From NCBI RefSeq assembly GCF_035969385.1, contig NZ_JAYKKJ010000005.1, positions 1 to 64,000 of the forward strand: DNA of 64,000 bases, given 5' to 3'. The DNA comes from SELP01 sp035969385. Its GTDB lineage: Bacteria; Pseudomonadota; Alphaproteobacteria; Rhodobacterales; Rhodobacteraceae. Under the pieces are notes generated by a model. That model saw nothing but the letters and a program-made list of their open reading frames with translations, was not told the DNA's origin and made no database searches. Within the stretch, counting starts at the first letter, position 1; each line of letters begins with the position of its first letter. Shown here piece after piece: positions 25,898 through 34,795 of this stretch. Both the position numbers and the translations under genes were made by a program.

Positions 25898-28800
25898 TCA
25901 GGCCTCATCCGTCATCAGGGAGATGGAGACGTCGATCTCCTCGTAGAGCCGAGCTTGCGTCTTCAGCTCTTCCAGCTCCGAGATTACCGCTTCAAGCTCC
26001 GATGCCGAGCTCACCTTGGCAGGGATGGACACCGACGTTTCCAGGCGCGAAGGACCGTCCTTTCCTTTCTTGGCCTGCTCATCAGCAATGCGCTGGCGAA
26101 TGCGTTCCTGTCCGGTGACCTCAACAGAACGCTTCAGTTCGTCCAGCGTAATGCTGATATCATAATTCCGAGCAAGCAGTGCGTTCAGCCCGGCGAGGTC
26201 TTCAGTCGCGGAGAACTCCAAGGCATCCAACCGGCTTAGTGTCGTACCACGCTCGTCCTGAGTAAGTTCTCGCCATTCAGGCAGCTCTTGGAGACTTTCG
26301 CCGCCGTCCTTGAGCCGTTGCTTTTGTTGGTTCGACAACTCAATGACAGTGTCACGGACGCGGCCCTTGATGTGAGTTAGGGTCGAAGCCAAGTCCGCAG
26401 AATGCCTGAAGAAGTCGTCCTTGGCTGCCCAATCGGAAATGGATGAGAGTTCATCCTTTAGCTCCATGCGCAGCGCACCGGGTGCGCCGGTATCCGGCAA
26501 CGCCTCGATATCACGCTTATGAGATTGAAGCTGCCGAAGTGTGTGTTCCAGCCCATTCTCAAGTGCTCGCCGAACCTCTGCAGCCCATTTCAGATTGTCG
26601 TAAAGTGCCGACTCCTCCGCTCCTAGAAGCTGGGGCGCATCCGAAGCGTCAGAAGAAAGCAGGTCCGACAGAGACTGGTTCAACGCTTGTGCGCGATCAC
26701 TTCCGTCAACACCAAGTGAGCCGAGTTTTTCCGGCAAGGAACCATATTCGTTCTGAAACCGAGGGAAGTTCTTCAGCGTCGCTTTGCTGATCTCTTGTTC
26801 AAGCGGGATGACGGTGTCGCCCAGCAACTCGGTCAGACGTTCTGAAGCGCGTGACAAGGCTTCATTGGAGGGGCGCTCGTCCCTCAGAGACACGCCGATC
26901 TGCTTGAAGCTGTTGTTTGTCTTGAGAGCGTCAATCGCAAGCGGCCCAGCAGTTGTGACCTCGCGCCCTGAGACCGTGAGTTTGATCTCGCCAGCCAGTA
27001 ACATAACGGCGAGAATGTACCGGGTTGTGTCCTGCGACCACCCGAACGGGTCCGCGTTGAAATGCTCAAGAAGCCGCTTCCCTACAGCGCTTCCATGCCG
27101 GTCAATGTAGTCACGGATGCTCACGAGAGCCTTTTCGTCAGTCTTGAACGACGGACGGCCAGCTTTCACCTGAACAAGCCCCAGCGGGTCAAGGGCACTT
27201 GTGATCGCCGCTGGATTAGCAAGCTTAAGAACCTTCTCAGCATTATCTGTGTTGGCTCGAACAGGTGCTTCGCCATAACGATCGAACACTTGGGCTGCTG
27301 CGCTGGAGAGTATTTTCTTTGAGGCCTCCAAAAGGTCGGCATGCAGCGCAGACACAGCAGTGCTCTGTCCCCTGAAGATGAACGACCCCCCCTGAAGAGC
27401 AGTCTTTAGTTTCGACTTGAGTTCTGCCGCCAGCCTTGCAGCGCGATCTTGTTGTGCTCTGCAATATTCCCTGATCTCCTGATCGGCGTCATTTCGATGA
27501 AGTTCGGTTATCCGCTGACAGCGGAAGATCTCGTTGCAGAGGTCGTCCAGTTCGGGCGTTGTCCTCGTCATTAGACCGATGACATTGCGGGACGCATGGC
27601 TTCGTGAGTCGTCAACTAGGCGGGTCTGTGCCGTTTCGTAGTCGTCGGATGCAACGAACTCGACGACGGTCTGGATGGCGTTTTGCTCTCCAGCAAGGCT
27701 CGTCACTGAGCCTCCACTCTGAACCTTGATCCCCGAAGCAACTGCAAGAGTTCCGTGAAAGTTGACCCTGGGCAGAGGATCGAAGACTTCACGGACACCA
27801 TCGTTGAAGATGCGCCGAACATCGACAGAACGAAGCGCCAGTCCGCTACGCTCTTGCTCGATATCTCGCAGCTTCTCGCTCAAGAAGACAAGCGTGCCAT
27901 CTTTATCGCCGAGCGGAACCAACGGGTCCCGCAACATCTCTTCCACGGCTGCTTTGACCTCCTCGAACTTTGAGGGAGCCATGACCGAGGAGTGCATCAA
28001 ACTGGCAACGTTCTGAAGCGTGACTGGTAGGTTCCCCAGTATCTGCAATACAGCAATAGATTTGGCGATATCTTGGTGAAGAGGTTGATCGGGAAACCGA
28101 ATTTGAACTTTGCCGACCGCTTGATGAACCGGAGCAAAGGCTCTTCGAATATCCTTCTCGAGCTCGTCATACAGAGTGACCGTCGTGGCGAGCGACCCTA
28201 CGGGTTGATCCGCGAGAGCAGTTGTCCCTCCCTCACCACGAAGGATGTCTTGGACAACTTTGATGGCTGAACGCAACCCAACGCCACCTGTCGACTTGGC
28301 TAGTGCTCCAAGAAGCTGAAGAAGGATTTCAAAGTGAGCAGGCAGGAAGGGGTAGAGTTGAACGAAAGTGTCGCGGGTGAAGTCCGCGTCGTAGTACTTC
28401 GCATTCTCTAGCCGGGTGTTCTGTCGCAGCGCTTGACCTTGCTGATCAAATAGTCTGGCGAGCTGCTTTTCACCGTCGTTTGACTTACCAAGTAGCCGTC
28501 GATAGCAGATTTCCTTGATATCGCTGGACTCAAGATCGATCTGGATGGGAAACCGATCCTTTAGCTTGAAGAGCTGGGGTGAATTGAGACTGGCTCGGGG
28601 GTCATCCTCAGTAAGCGTTTGTTGTGCCGTCGAGATGATCCAAACCTTTCCGTCGCCCAGCCTCTTGAAGTTCTTCGCAAGCCCGTCGAGATTTAGGATC
28701 AAGTTGTCCCGCGAGGCAACATATTGACCAACTTCGTCGACGATGAAGATGATATTTTGCTTGCCGCTCTTTTGGCGCACAATATCAATCATCTCTTGGA

Positions 28801-29527
28801 CACGCTGATCCTCGAACTGAAGGAAGTCTTCAATGTTCGAGCTAAAAGAAGATGCCTCGGGGAAGAGCTCTGGGTACATCTCATGCGCGATGCGAGGAAT
28901 AAGTGCGTCAATAGCAAGCGGATCATTTTGTATCCGCTTCCAAGTGGCACCCGGCATCACCTCGGAAACCTTGTTATGAAGTTCTTCGGTCCGATTGTCC
29001 GCTTCAACTTTCCGCTCGAAAGCTGCAACCTTGAGGTTCCGGGAGTAACCTGCCCACTGAAGAACTTTGTAGTAGAGGACGCTCGAAACATCCTCCATCG
29101 TCGCACCAGCGAGCATCTCACTAGCTAGGTCTAACATCACTACAGCTGCGGGAAATCTCTGCGCGACGGTACTAAGCTGAGCTTTGGTCTGCGGCTTGTG
29201 GAGGCGATCTTGCAGGTGAGTTAGGAAGGGGACTCCATCAATTGTCTTCTGATTGTCGAAGGCAAGACCCAGGTATTTTGTAAAGGAGCTTTTTCCCGAT
29301 CCGTAGAAACCGGAGACCCATACGCCAACTTCGTTTTCGCCACCCGCTTCCATCGCATGTTGCATTTTATCGAGCAGTTCTTGGAATTGCTCTTCAATAC
29401 TTTCAGTTACAACGTATTCAGATATTTCAGCCTTCAGGCGCCTCTCCTCGTCAGCGCCGTAGCTGATGACTTTCTCAATCGTACGATTGATGTCGCGAGA
29501 TGCGTCGAACAGACTGCGAATGCTCAT
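25898..29527 (-). CDS. brxC: BREX P-loop ATPase BrxC
   Basis: A 1209-residue ATPase. It begins MSIRSLFDASRDINRTIEKVI, the usual BrxC N-terminus, with Walker A GSGKSS near residue 77 (VWVSGFYGSGKSSFTKYLG) and Walker B IIFIVDEVGQYV near 260. The long helical C-terminal region is typical of type 1 and type 6 BrxC (related to PglY). It is essential in studied BREX systems, although its molecular task is unclear. The start at 29527 leaves a 21-base gap after brxB and a 3-base gap before pglX. Full length with no interruption. Confidence 0.93.
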   Translation of the reverse strand: MSIRSLFDASRDINRTIEKVISYGADEERRLKAEISEYVVTESIEEQFQELLDKMQHAMEAGGENEVGVWVSGFYGSGKSSFTKYLGLAFDNQKTIDGVPFLTHLQDRLHKPQTKAQLSTVAQRFPAAVVMLDLASEMLAGATMEDVSSVLYYKVLQWAGYSRNLKVAAFERKVEADNRTEELHNKVSEVMPGATWKRIQNDPLAIDALIPRIAHEMYPELFPEASSFSSNIEDFLQFEDQRVQEMIDIVRQKSGKQNIIFIVDEVGQYVASRDNLILNLDGLAKNFKRLGDGKVWIISTAQQTLTEDDPRASLNSPQLFKLKDRFPIQIDLESSDIKEICYRRLLGKSNDGEKQLARLFDQQGQALRQNTRLENAKYYDADFTRDTFVQLYPFLPAHFEILLQLLGALAKSTGGVGLRSAIKVVQDILRGEGGTTALADQPVGSLATTVTLYDELEKDIRRAFAPVHQAVGKVQIRFPDQPLHQDIAKSIAVLQILGNLPVTLQNVASLMHSSVMAPSKFEEVKAAVEEMLRDPLVPLGDKDGTLVFLSEKLRDIEQERSGLALRSVDVRRIFNDGVREVFDPLPRVNFHGTLAVASGIKVQSGGSVTSLAGEQNAIQTVVEFVASDDYETAQTRLVDDSRSHASRNVIGLMTRTTPELDDLCNEIFRCQRITELHRNDADQEIREYCRAQQDRAARLAAELKSKLKTALQGGSFIFRGQSTAVSALHADLLEASKKILSSAAAQVFDRYGEAPVRANTDNAEKVLKLANPAAITSALDPLGLVQVKAGRPSFKTDEKALVSIRDYIDRHGSAVGKRLLEHFNADPFGWSQDTTRYILAVMLLAGEIKLTVSGREVTTAGPLAIDALKTNNSFKQIGVSLRDERPSNEALSRASERLTELLGDTVIPLEQEISKATLKNFPRFQNEYGSLPEKLGSLGVDGSDRAQALNQSLSDLLSSDASDAPQLLGAEESALYDNLKWAAEVRRALENGLEHTLRQLQSHKRDIEALPDTGAPGALRMELKDELSSISDWAAKDDFFRHSADLASTLTHIKGRVRDTVIELSNQQKQRLKDGGESLQELPEWRELTQDERGTTLSRLDALEFSATEDLAGLNALLARNYDISITLDELKRSVEVTGQERIRQRIADEQAKKGKDGPSRLETSVSIPAKVSSASELEAVISELEELKTQARLYEEIDVSISLMTDEA

Positions 29528-29548
29528 GCTTTGTGCTCTCAAAAAATG

Positions 29549-30124
29549 TTATCCGCCCACGTGCACTGAGCGATAGTTGCCGTCCTCTGGGTAAAACCCA
29601 AGATACTTAAGCTTCGTCTTTCCTGTACGCGTTCCCGGATAGAGAAAGATCGTCGGCACATGAAAACTGCCCTGCAACCTACTCTCAATTGAACCGATAC
29701 GCAGAAACGGATGCAGCGCCTCCAAATCCGTCACGATCAGCAGCGCGTGCTCATTGCCATCAAGCTCGCTGAGCTTGCTTTCAAGTCGTTGAAGAAGACC
29801 GTCTTCCGCTGTAGCCCGTGCAGCAAGAGCTTCGTTGGTTTTTTTCCAGTCAGTCGGGGATTTCTCATCCTGTGCCACCCACAGTGGCCAGAATGGATCT
29901 TGCTTCAGCAAGTCCCAAAGCTGCTCCGCGATTGAGAACAGCTGAACGTCCCAACCCTCTTGATGTAGCTTAGCTTCCCATGCAGGAGTTTGCCGCTTTA
30001 CCTCAAGAATACTTTCAGGAGGAAAGACGAGGTAATAGACGGGCTCAAAGCTCGCATGTCCAAGCTCACGCCCATGGCGAATCCGTTCACGAAGCTCATC
30101 AAAATCCGCTCTAAGTGAGGCCAT
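29549..30124 (-). CDS. brxB: BREX protein BrxB (DUF1788)
   Basis: A 191-residue protein of the DUF1788 family. Recognisable features are the N-terminal helix MASLRADFDELRERIRHG, the PVYYLVFPPESILEVKRQTPAWEAKLHQEGW segment, and the C-terminal HVPTIFLYPGTRTGKTKLKYLGFYPEDGNYRS, the family's most conserved block. It is needed in type 1 systems, with no known enzymatic activity. The ATG at 30124 overlaps the brxA 3' end by 14 bases. Confidence 0.93.
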   Translation of the reverse strand: MASLRADFDELRERIRHGRELGHASFEPVYYLVFPPESILEVKRQTPAWEAKLHQEGWDVQLFSIAEQLWDLLKQDPFWPLWVAQDEKSPTDWKKTNEALAARATAEDGLLQRLESKLSELDGNEHALLIVTDLEALHPFLRIGSIESRLQGSFHVPTIFLYPGTRTGKTKLKYLGFYPEDGNYRSVHVGG

Positions 30125-30890
30125 CGCAAAGCGCCTCCATGTCAGGGAGCGTCCAACTGATACGCACAACGTCGCTTGCGCTCTGAATGACTAGGTTGCC
30201 CTGGAGTGATGCACGTTTCAGCTCCTGGGTTACATCTTCACGAGACAGGCCAAAAAGCCCCCAGTCCTCATGTGCGAGTACGGTGTTGTCGCCCATCCCA
30301 AGAAAATGAAGATCATACGCCAGATAGGCAGTGACAGGTTGCGCTATTCGAAAAGGAAGAATTTGCCGAGTTGATTTCAACCCAGCTTGGAGAAGTCCAA
30401 AGTCTGCGCAACAACCGGTAAGGTAAGCTGCGACACGACGGGTAGTGCTTTCGGACCAACGCTTTGAAGTCTTACCGTCGTCTATGCCGCGCTCGACAAA
30501 ATGCCGAGCGTCATTGCTTTCGATCGTGTCGTAACCGCCTTCATAGCGTGCCCAGTAAACTTCGCGGACAAAATCTGCGAGGATTGGGTTGGCACGGCAG
30601 GTGTACAGAAAGAGCAGCTGTAAGAACGCGTCACTCGGAAGCTGATGACGCAAAGTCTTAAGAAGTCGCGCCGTTTGCCCGTCACCCCTAAGGTAGCGCG
30701 GCGCAAAACACTCTGCCACGATGTTTCGCAGGCGACGGGCCGTCACGTTCGGAAACCGACCTGAAGAAAGCGCAGTCTCGTACAATGCTGCTGTGCGCAT
30801 TTCAGGTTCCCAGATTTCGAGTAGTTCTTTGGTTTCTTCAACCAATCCGAGGCCAGCCTGGAGCTGCGTTGTGTATGGAGCACTTTCCAT
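30111..30890 (-). CDS. brxA: BREX protein BrxA (DUF1819)
   Basis: A 259-residue helical protein of the DUF1819 family. The N-terminal YTTQLQAGLGLVEETKELLEIW and the VTARRLRNIVAECFAPRYL segment are typical; the C-terminal part forms winged-helix-like folds in solved BrxA structures, consistent with DNA binding. The start codon overlaps the brxE stop (GTGATG, with TGA as the stop), so translation is coupled; GTG at 30893 is an alternative start. A small BREX component with an unclear role. Confidence 0.92.
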   Translation of the reverse strand: MESAPYTTQLQAGLGLVEETKELLEIWEPEMRTAALYETALSSGRFPNVTARRLRNIVAECFAPRYLRGDGQTARLLKTLRHQLPSDAFLQLLFLYTCRANPILADFVREVYWARYEGGYDTIESNDARHFVERGIDDGKTSKRWSESTTRRVAAYLTGCCADFGLLQAGLKSTRQILPFRIAQPVTAYLAYDLHFLGMGDNTVLAHEDWGLFGLSREDVTQELKRASLQGNLVIQSASDVVRISWTLPDMEALCDGLT

Positions 30891-31399
30891 CACGAGCTCT
30901 TCTCGAAGTATGGATACGCACGCGTGCCATTTTCGAATGCTTGGTGATACACAGATGCCACTCGGGACAAGGCCGATCCGCCCAAGATGTCTTCGATATC
31001 GCCACAGAGCGATGGTCCCTCTGCAACTTCGGCTTGGCCGTCGGCAAGATTTAGAAGAGCCGCCATGCCAGCTGTTTTGTCTTTTATCAGAATGTCGTCG
31101 AGCTCATCCGGCGACATGGATGCGACAAGATCATAGATATCTTGCTCGGCTTCTTCCGGAAGGCGAAAAACGTGGAAGCTACCTACACTGAGATGTTCAT
31201 CGTGAGTGCGCCGCGCCGCTTCCAGGTTGCCGTTATACTGCGCGAGAAGCGAAGTACGGGGAAAGACCGGCTCCAAAAACATCTTTGCCGACTTTGAAAA
31301 GAAAGAGGTGGGCCACCAACCATGGAGTTCACGCTCGCCCAGAGCGCCCACCAGGAGCCTCAATTCAGCAAGTTGCCTATAGCGCGACGCAGTGTTCAA
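30890..31399 (-). CDS. brxE: BrxE-family protein, first gene of the BREX operon
   Basis: A protein of about 170 residues, recalled as BrxE family from the block LRLLVGALGERELHGWWPTSFF followed by FPRTSLLAQYNGNLEAARRTHDEHL and FHVFRLPEEAEQD. BrxE is otherwise known as the first gene of BREX type 6 operons; its function is not known. No ATG is available. A TTG at 31399 with GAGG 8 bases upstream is preferred; a TTG at 31417 would add six residues. A weak start would suit low-level expression of the leading gene. The identification is from memory and should be confirmed by profile search. Confidence 0.78.
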   Translation of the reverse strand: MNTASRYRQLAELRLLVGALGERELHGWWPTSFFSKSAKMFLEPVFPRTSLLAQYNGNLEAARRTHDEHLSVGSFHVFRLPEEAEQDIYDLVASMSPDELDDILIKDKTAGMAALLNLADGQAEVAEGPSLCGDIEDILGGSALSRVASVYHQAFENGTRAYPYFEKSS

Positions 31400-31783
31400 T
31401 GTCTTATCCTCGGTCAAGAACCCGTTAGCGCCTAGTTCAAATCGTGGAAGCGTTCATCGGAGGGAAATTTGTGGACGCAGTCTTCATGGTCCAACGCTAT
31501 GAAACCAGATCCATTTCTTCAAGTGAACATTGGATACCCCTGTCTTGAATGCACACATTCTTCAGCGCACATCTATCACAGACCGCGGCATGGGTGCCGA
31601 TGTCGATTAGGATGCATCGCGGCTTCGATGACGATCGAAGATGCCTAGGGCACATATTGTTGACAAAGCAACTCAACCCCAATGCTCGGAATCCTGCCGA
31701 TTAAGCCATCACACTCGCCTGCTGGTTGACCGCCTCAGTATTCGCGCTGACTGTTGGTCAAAACAAAACATATGAGGCATGAG
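31400..31783. other. Divergent intergenic region upstream of the BREX operon
   Basis: This 384-bp gap lies between the BREX operon (minus) and a secreted-protein gene (plus), so it should hold promoters for both. A minus-strand frame at 31497-31682 encodes 61 residues with a Cys-rich CDRCALKNVCIQ segment, but it has no ribosome-binding site and I do not call it. No BREX-type WYL regulator (BrxR) gene is present here or elsewhere in the island. Confidence 0.45.
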
Positions 31784-32428
31784 ATGCGATTGAGCAGGCA
31801 TCTTGGTACGCTCGCGTTCAGCTTGGGCACCGGTTTGTGGCTTCTTCTTTCTGGGCTACCTTTAGCTGCGCAGACTTGGCCGCTGCCCCCCCATTCCGAG
31901 CTGAGTGTTCAGGGAGATTTGAGCGAAGAAGTGTACAACGCACTACGGCCACAGATGCAGGAGATGTTTTCCAACTGCCAATTTAGCATGAACGCGATTA
32001 CGCCATCGGGTCAGTTCATCCCCCACTACTTTCCTGCCACACCGACAGTCTCGGAGCGCCTCGAGGACGGAACCATGATTTACCGCCCGCTCCCACCTCC
32101 GGGTATCTACAGCCTTCCAGCAGGTGAGGGGCTCACAGCCTATGTCGCCCATTCGATGGTCTGTGGTCGCTGGCCAGAGGGCTCAAACAATAGCGACGTC
32201 GACCCGGGCGCATGGGGAAATTGCGGCATGACTGGAAACTGTCAGGGCTATGTGGTGATTGGTGAGAATGTCCATGACTACATTGGCCACTCACCATATG
32301 TTCGCAACAATGGGGATGAGTGGATGCTGGTGTTCCCGCATAGCCAGTGGGTTGGCGATGATGTAGCCTTAATCGTCGATGGTCAGCTCATCTTCACCCA
32401 TCAGCAGCCCGGACAGAGCGAGAGATAA
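31784..32428 (+). CDS. Hypothetical secreted protein with a CxxxxxCxG motif
   Basis: A 214-residue protein with an N-terminal signal peptide (hydrophobic stretch ending LAAQT near residue 28). No known domain is recognised. The central part contains NCGMTGNCQGYVVIGENVHDY, a cysteine-glycine strand motif that recurs in the secreted protein encoded at 35600 (NCGTGGCRGHIIVDGQVYDY), so the two are distant paralogues. Start 31784 is chosen for the short signal-peptide n-region and an AGG upstream; TTG at 31754 and ATG at 31772 are alternatives. Probably periplasmic; function unknown. Confidence 0.7.
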   Translation: MRLSRHLGTLAFSLGTGLWLLLSGLPLAAQTWPLPPHSELSVQGDLSEEVYNALRPQMQEMFSNCQFSMNAITPSGQFIPHYFPATPTVSERLEDGTMIYRPLPPPGIYSLPAGEGLTAYVAHSMVCGRWPEGSNNSDVDPGAWGNCGMTGNCQGYVVIGENVHDYIGHSPYVRNNGDEWMLVFPHSQWVGDDVALIVDGQLIFTHQQPGQSER

Positions 32429-32463
32429 TAATACGGGGTATTCAACCCTCGTTAAGATGCTTT

Positions 32464-32547
32464 TGGTGCCCCCTGCCGGACTTGAACCGGCACGCCCGAA
32501 GGCAGAAGATTTTAAGTCTCCAGCGTCTACCATTCCGCCAAGGGGGC
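32464..32547 (-). tRNA. tRNA-Leu (anticodon TAA), CCA encoded
   Basis: Reading the minus strand, an 81-nt class II tRNA begins GCCCCCTTGGCGG with a perfectly paired 7-bp acceptor stem, an anticodon loop CTTAAAA (anticodon TAA), an extra arm (CTGCCTTCGGGCG) and a T arm GCCGG-TTCAAGT-CCGGC. Encoded CCA is at 32464-32466. It lies in the middle of the integrated island, two bases from a second tRNA. Confidence 0.93.
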
Positions 32548-32549
32548 TT

Positions 32550-32626
32550 TGGTAGGCCCGGCAGGACTTGAACCCGCAACCAAAGCGTTATGAGCGCTCT
32601 GCTCTAACCAATTGAGCTACAGGCCC
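32550..32626 (-). tRNA. tRNA with anticodon CAT (elongator Met or Ile2), CCA encoded
   Basis: The minus strand folds as a 74-nt tRNA: acceptor GGGCCTG with CGGGCCT, D arm GCTC-AATTGGTTA-GAGC, anticodon loop CTCATAA (CAT), T arm GCGGG-TTCAAGT-CCTGC, and encoded CCA at 32550-32552. The first acceptor pair is G-U and further wobble pairs occur in the anticodon and T stems. Whether it is tRNA-Met or lysidine-modified tRNA-Ile cannot be settled by eye; the GGGCC start and ATAAC context lean slightly to Ile2. Confidence 0.88.
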
Positions 32627-32648
32627 GCACAGTCAGAACCATACCCAT

Positions 32649-32858
32649 CTAAGGGGCAGTGTCCATGGCGAGCTTAGCAGCCTGCAACCAAGCCTTTGCG
32701 GCCTCCTCTGCCCCTATCCCAACACCCGCTACCCCCGCGAAGTGAATCTCGAAGAGAGCAGTGGAGTTTGGTTCAGCCCAGAATCCACCTGCAGCTATAA
32801 CGCTGTCGCGCAGGGCAGCTGCCGGGTCTTTAGCGTTCAGGATGTCATCCAGTTTCAT
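32649..32858 (-). CDS. Small hypothetical protein
   Basis: A 69-residue protein with clear coding character: an N-terminal helix MKLDDILNAKDPAAALRDS, then GGFWAEPNSTALFEIHF and an Ala-rich C-terminal helix (GAEEAAKAWLQAAKLA). No domain is recognised. In-frame start codons lie upstream at 32864 and 32894, and none has a good ribosome-binding site. It lies just beyond the tRNA pair. Confidence 0.5.
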   Translation of the reverse strand: MKLDDILNAKDPAAALRDSVIAAGGFWAEPNSTALFEIHFAGVAGVGIGAEEAAKAWLQAAKLAMDTAP

Positions 32859-32978
32859 GTGCATCGATGTATCAGCAGCAGTGACGCCACCCATTTAGGC
32901 AAGGCAGCGTCAAGTGCAACATCCGAAACGCTGATTACATCGTGCACTCATCTGAACAGGCGCGGTCCATACGCGGCT

Positions 32979-33458
32979 CTACTCATACCTTAGCAGAGTG
33001 ACCTGAAGCTGTCCGCCTTCATTAAAAAGGTGGAGGCGATCATCGATCACGAAGTAGTGCCCATCGAATGGGATGATCTCAAGAAACCGGTCTTCTTCCT
33101 CATGATCAGAAGCTGGGCAAGCGCGCATCGTTGAGAAAAGGCCGTCAATGAGCTCAACGCGTCCGTTGTTGGCATAAACATCGCCCCAGATCGGGTTGCA
33201 GCCCGCAGAGACCGAAAGGTCACCGCTTCCGAAGCGGACCCACACGTTCTCGGAATCTTCATAGACCGGCTCAACGAGGCCGGTATCCATATTAAGGAAC
33301 GATATGACCCTCCAGCTTCCCTGAAGCTCTTGTTCGACGTAGGGCAGAAATCGAAGGTCAGAGATGAGAATTCCATCGAGCGGACTATCCGCAGAAGCAG
33401 TGTTCGAGACGAGGACGGAAGATATCAGCGCGAGTGCAGTTGTGGTTGCTTTTAACAT
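32979..33458 (-). CDS. META domain-containing exported protein
   Basis: A 159-residue protein with a signal peptide (MLKATTTALALISSVLVSNTASA, cut near residue 23) and a META-type domain: LQGSWRVISFLN, a VWVRFGSGDLSVSAGCNPIWGDV block with the conserved SAGCN, and MRACP near the end of the core. META/HslJ-like proteins are envelope proteins linked in some bacteria to stress or motility, with no known enzyme activity. The start at 33458 begins the signal peptide. Its 5' flank (33459-33522) resembles the flank of a small frame at 35291-35395. Confidence 0.72.
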   Translation of the reverse strand: MLKATTTALALISSVLVSNTASADSPLDGILISDLRFLPYVEQELQGSWRVISFLNMDTGLVEPVYEDSENVWVRFGSGDLSVSAGCNPIWGDVYANNGRVELIDGLFSTMRACPASDHEEEDRFLEIIPFDGHYFVIDDRLHLFNEGGQLQVTLLRYE

Positions 33459-33522
33459 GAGAGTGGCTTTCAGGGCTTGTGCTTGGATAATCATGTGTCG
33501 CCCGACAGAGCTGAAGGGTTCA
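33459..33522 (-). repeat. Diverged repeat upstream of the META gene, copy 1
   Basis: Read on the minus strand, this leader shares the pattern TCTGTYGGGCGACAMATG-rTTATCCAAgCACAAGC with 35396-35463, both ending at an ATG. Identity is roughly 70 percent over about 65 bases by eye. It may be a shared promoter/leader left by duplication. Confidence 0.6.
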
Positions 33523-33657
33523 CACGGAATAGAAGCCGCCGAGTTCTGTTAGCCTCCGATTTCCCCAAAAACGTAATGAAGCGCCACTACAGTTAGGGAG
33601 TATCAAGGATTTACTGTGGGCGCTTAGGTGCGGCGATAAGCAGCAAGTTCGTCGATA

Positions 33658-34371
33658 TTATGGCTCATAGGGCGAGCCTGGAGCAGGACCCATGCTTGGT
33701 TCGCCCTCGATTTCTTCAGCCTCTTCCTCACACTCAGGACGCCAAGATTCTAGCCATCCCGCTACCGTGTCGACATTGGGCCGAGCCCATGCCGGCACGA
33801 CCTCTACGCGGTCACTCTCCAAAAAGTCCCGGTATTCCTCGACTTCCTCTTGAATGATTTCAGAAGTCACTTGTGCCACTTCACACGCATATTGTGTGCG
33901 ATCCCCTCCAGGATTTTCTTCAAGCCATTCCTGATACTCCACCTCCACAAAGTAAGCAGCCAACAAGCTACCCACTGCAGGAACCGCCACAACCATTCTG
34001 CGCAATCGAGCCTTTGCGCGTGCTCTAGCGACCGCAGTGGCGACCGCACGTGTGGTGCTGCGCTGTAGAATACTGAGTTGGCGACTAATGCGGCCAACTT
34101 GAGCAGATGAAGATGAAAGATTGGCTCTCAATGTCCTTAGAGCCCGAGTTTGCGCTGCCACTCTGGACTGGGTTCGTGCCAGATCCGTAGCCAGTTGGCC
34201 TGCTTCCAATGTTAACTCAGCAACCTGAGCTGTCAGGCGAACCGCGTGAATGGCTAGGCTGGCGGAACCAAATGCTAGAGCAACGAGTAGTATTACAACA
34301 AACCTCATTGTTCTCAGGCTTTTCCAGAGAATCCGAAGTGCTTTGATCAAAATAAGGTCCTCCTCGCTCAA
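33658..34371 (-). CDS. Hypothetical membrane-anchored coiled-coil protein
   Basis: A 237-residue protein. A membrane segment at about residues 22-40 (MRFVVILLVALAFGSASLA) is followed by a long heptad-like region (residues about 45-115: VAELTLEAGQLATDLARTQSRVAAQTRALRTLRANL and on), a second hydrophobic stretch (MVVAVPAVGSLLAAYFVEV) and an acidic, Glu/Pro-rich tail. No family is recognised. The ATG at 34371 is the only sensible start. The composition is typical of a real envelope protein; function unknown. Confidence 0.6.
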   Translation of the reverse strand: MSEEDLILIKALRILWKSLRTMRFVVILLVALAFGSASLAIHAVRLTAQVAELTLEAGQLATDLARTQSRVAAQTRALRTLRANLSSSSAQVGRISRQLSILQRSTTRAVATAVARARAKARLRRMVVAVPAVGSLLAAYFVEVEYQEWLEENPGGDRTQYACEVAQVTSEIIQEEVEEYRDFLESDRVEVVPAWARPNVDTVAGWLESWRPECEEEAEEIEGEPSMGPAPGSPYEP

Positions 34372-34795
34372 ACTTTATGTGCCCAGGGCCTCGTCCACAT
34401 GCAACAAAATGCAGCCCGCACTTAGACCCTGCCCCTAATGGCTGTTTGAGCCAGCCCCCGGGACTAATCGACCGCCAACAGACGGTGATGAAAGGTTCGG
34501 TCCACCCTTTATGAGAATACTTCTCACCCATGAGGCGGAGCAGTGTCATAAGCGGATCTTATCTAGACTTACCGCTCAGTCTACCTGGCATAGTTATTGC
34601 AGGCTGGATGGCGCCATAATCTTAAAGTATGCAACGGCATTTCAGAGGATAGATGACGCTGAGTCTATGCGTTGAAGTTTGCTGTTTCTGGGTAGCACTA
34701 CGGCCACCATAAATCACCCCTCTGCACCCTTCTCAACTGGAAGGCATGACGGGTATAATTCGGTCCAGCCTAGCATTCAGTAGAGCACTCTCCGC
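34372..34795. other. Intergenic stretch with a possible promoter
   Basis: These 424 bases separate two divergent genes. A perfect -10 hexamer TATAAT lies at 34754-34759 on the plus strand, 36 bases before the HD-hydrolase ATG, but its -35 region (TTCTCA near 34730) is weak. A minus-strand frame at 34217-34549 lacks protein-like composition. No other feature is seen. Confidence 0.4.

Noticed and set aside
31497..31682. 61-codon Cys-rich frame upstream of the BREX operon
   Set aside because: No ribosome-binding site and no recognised zinc pattern; left as intergenic.
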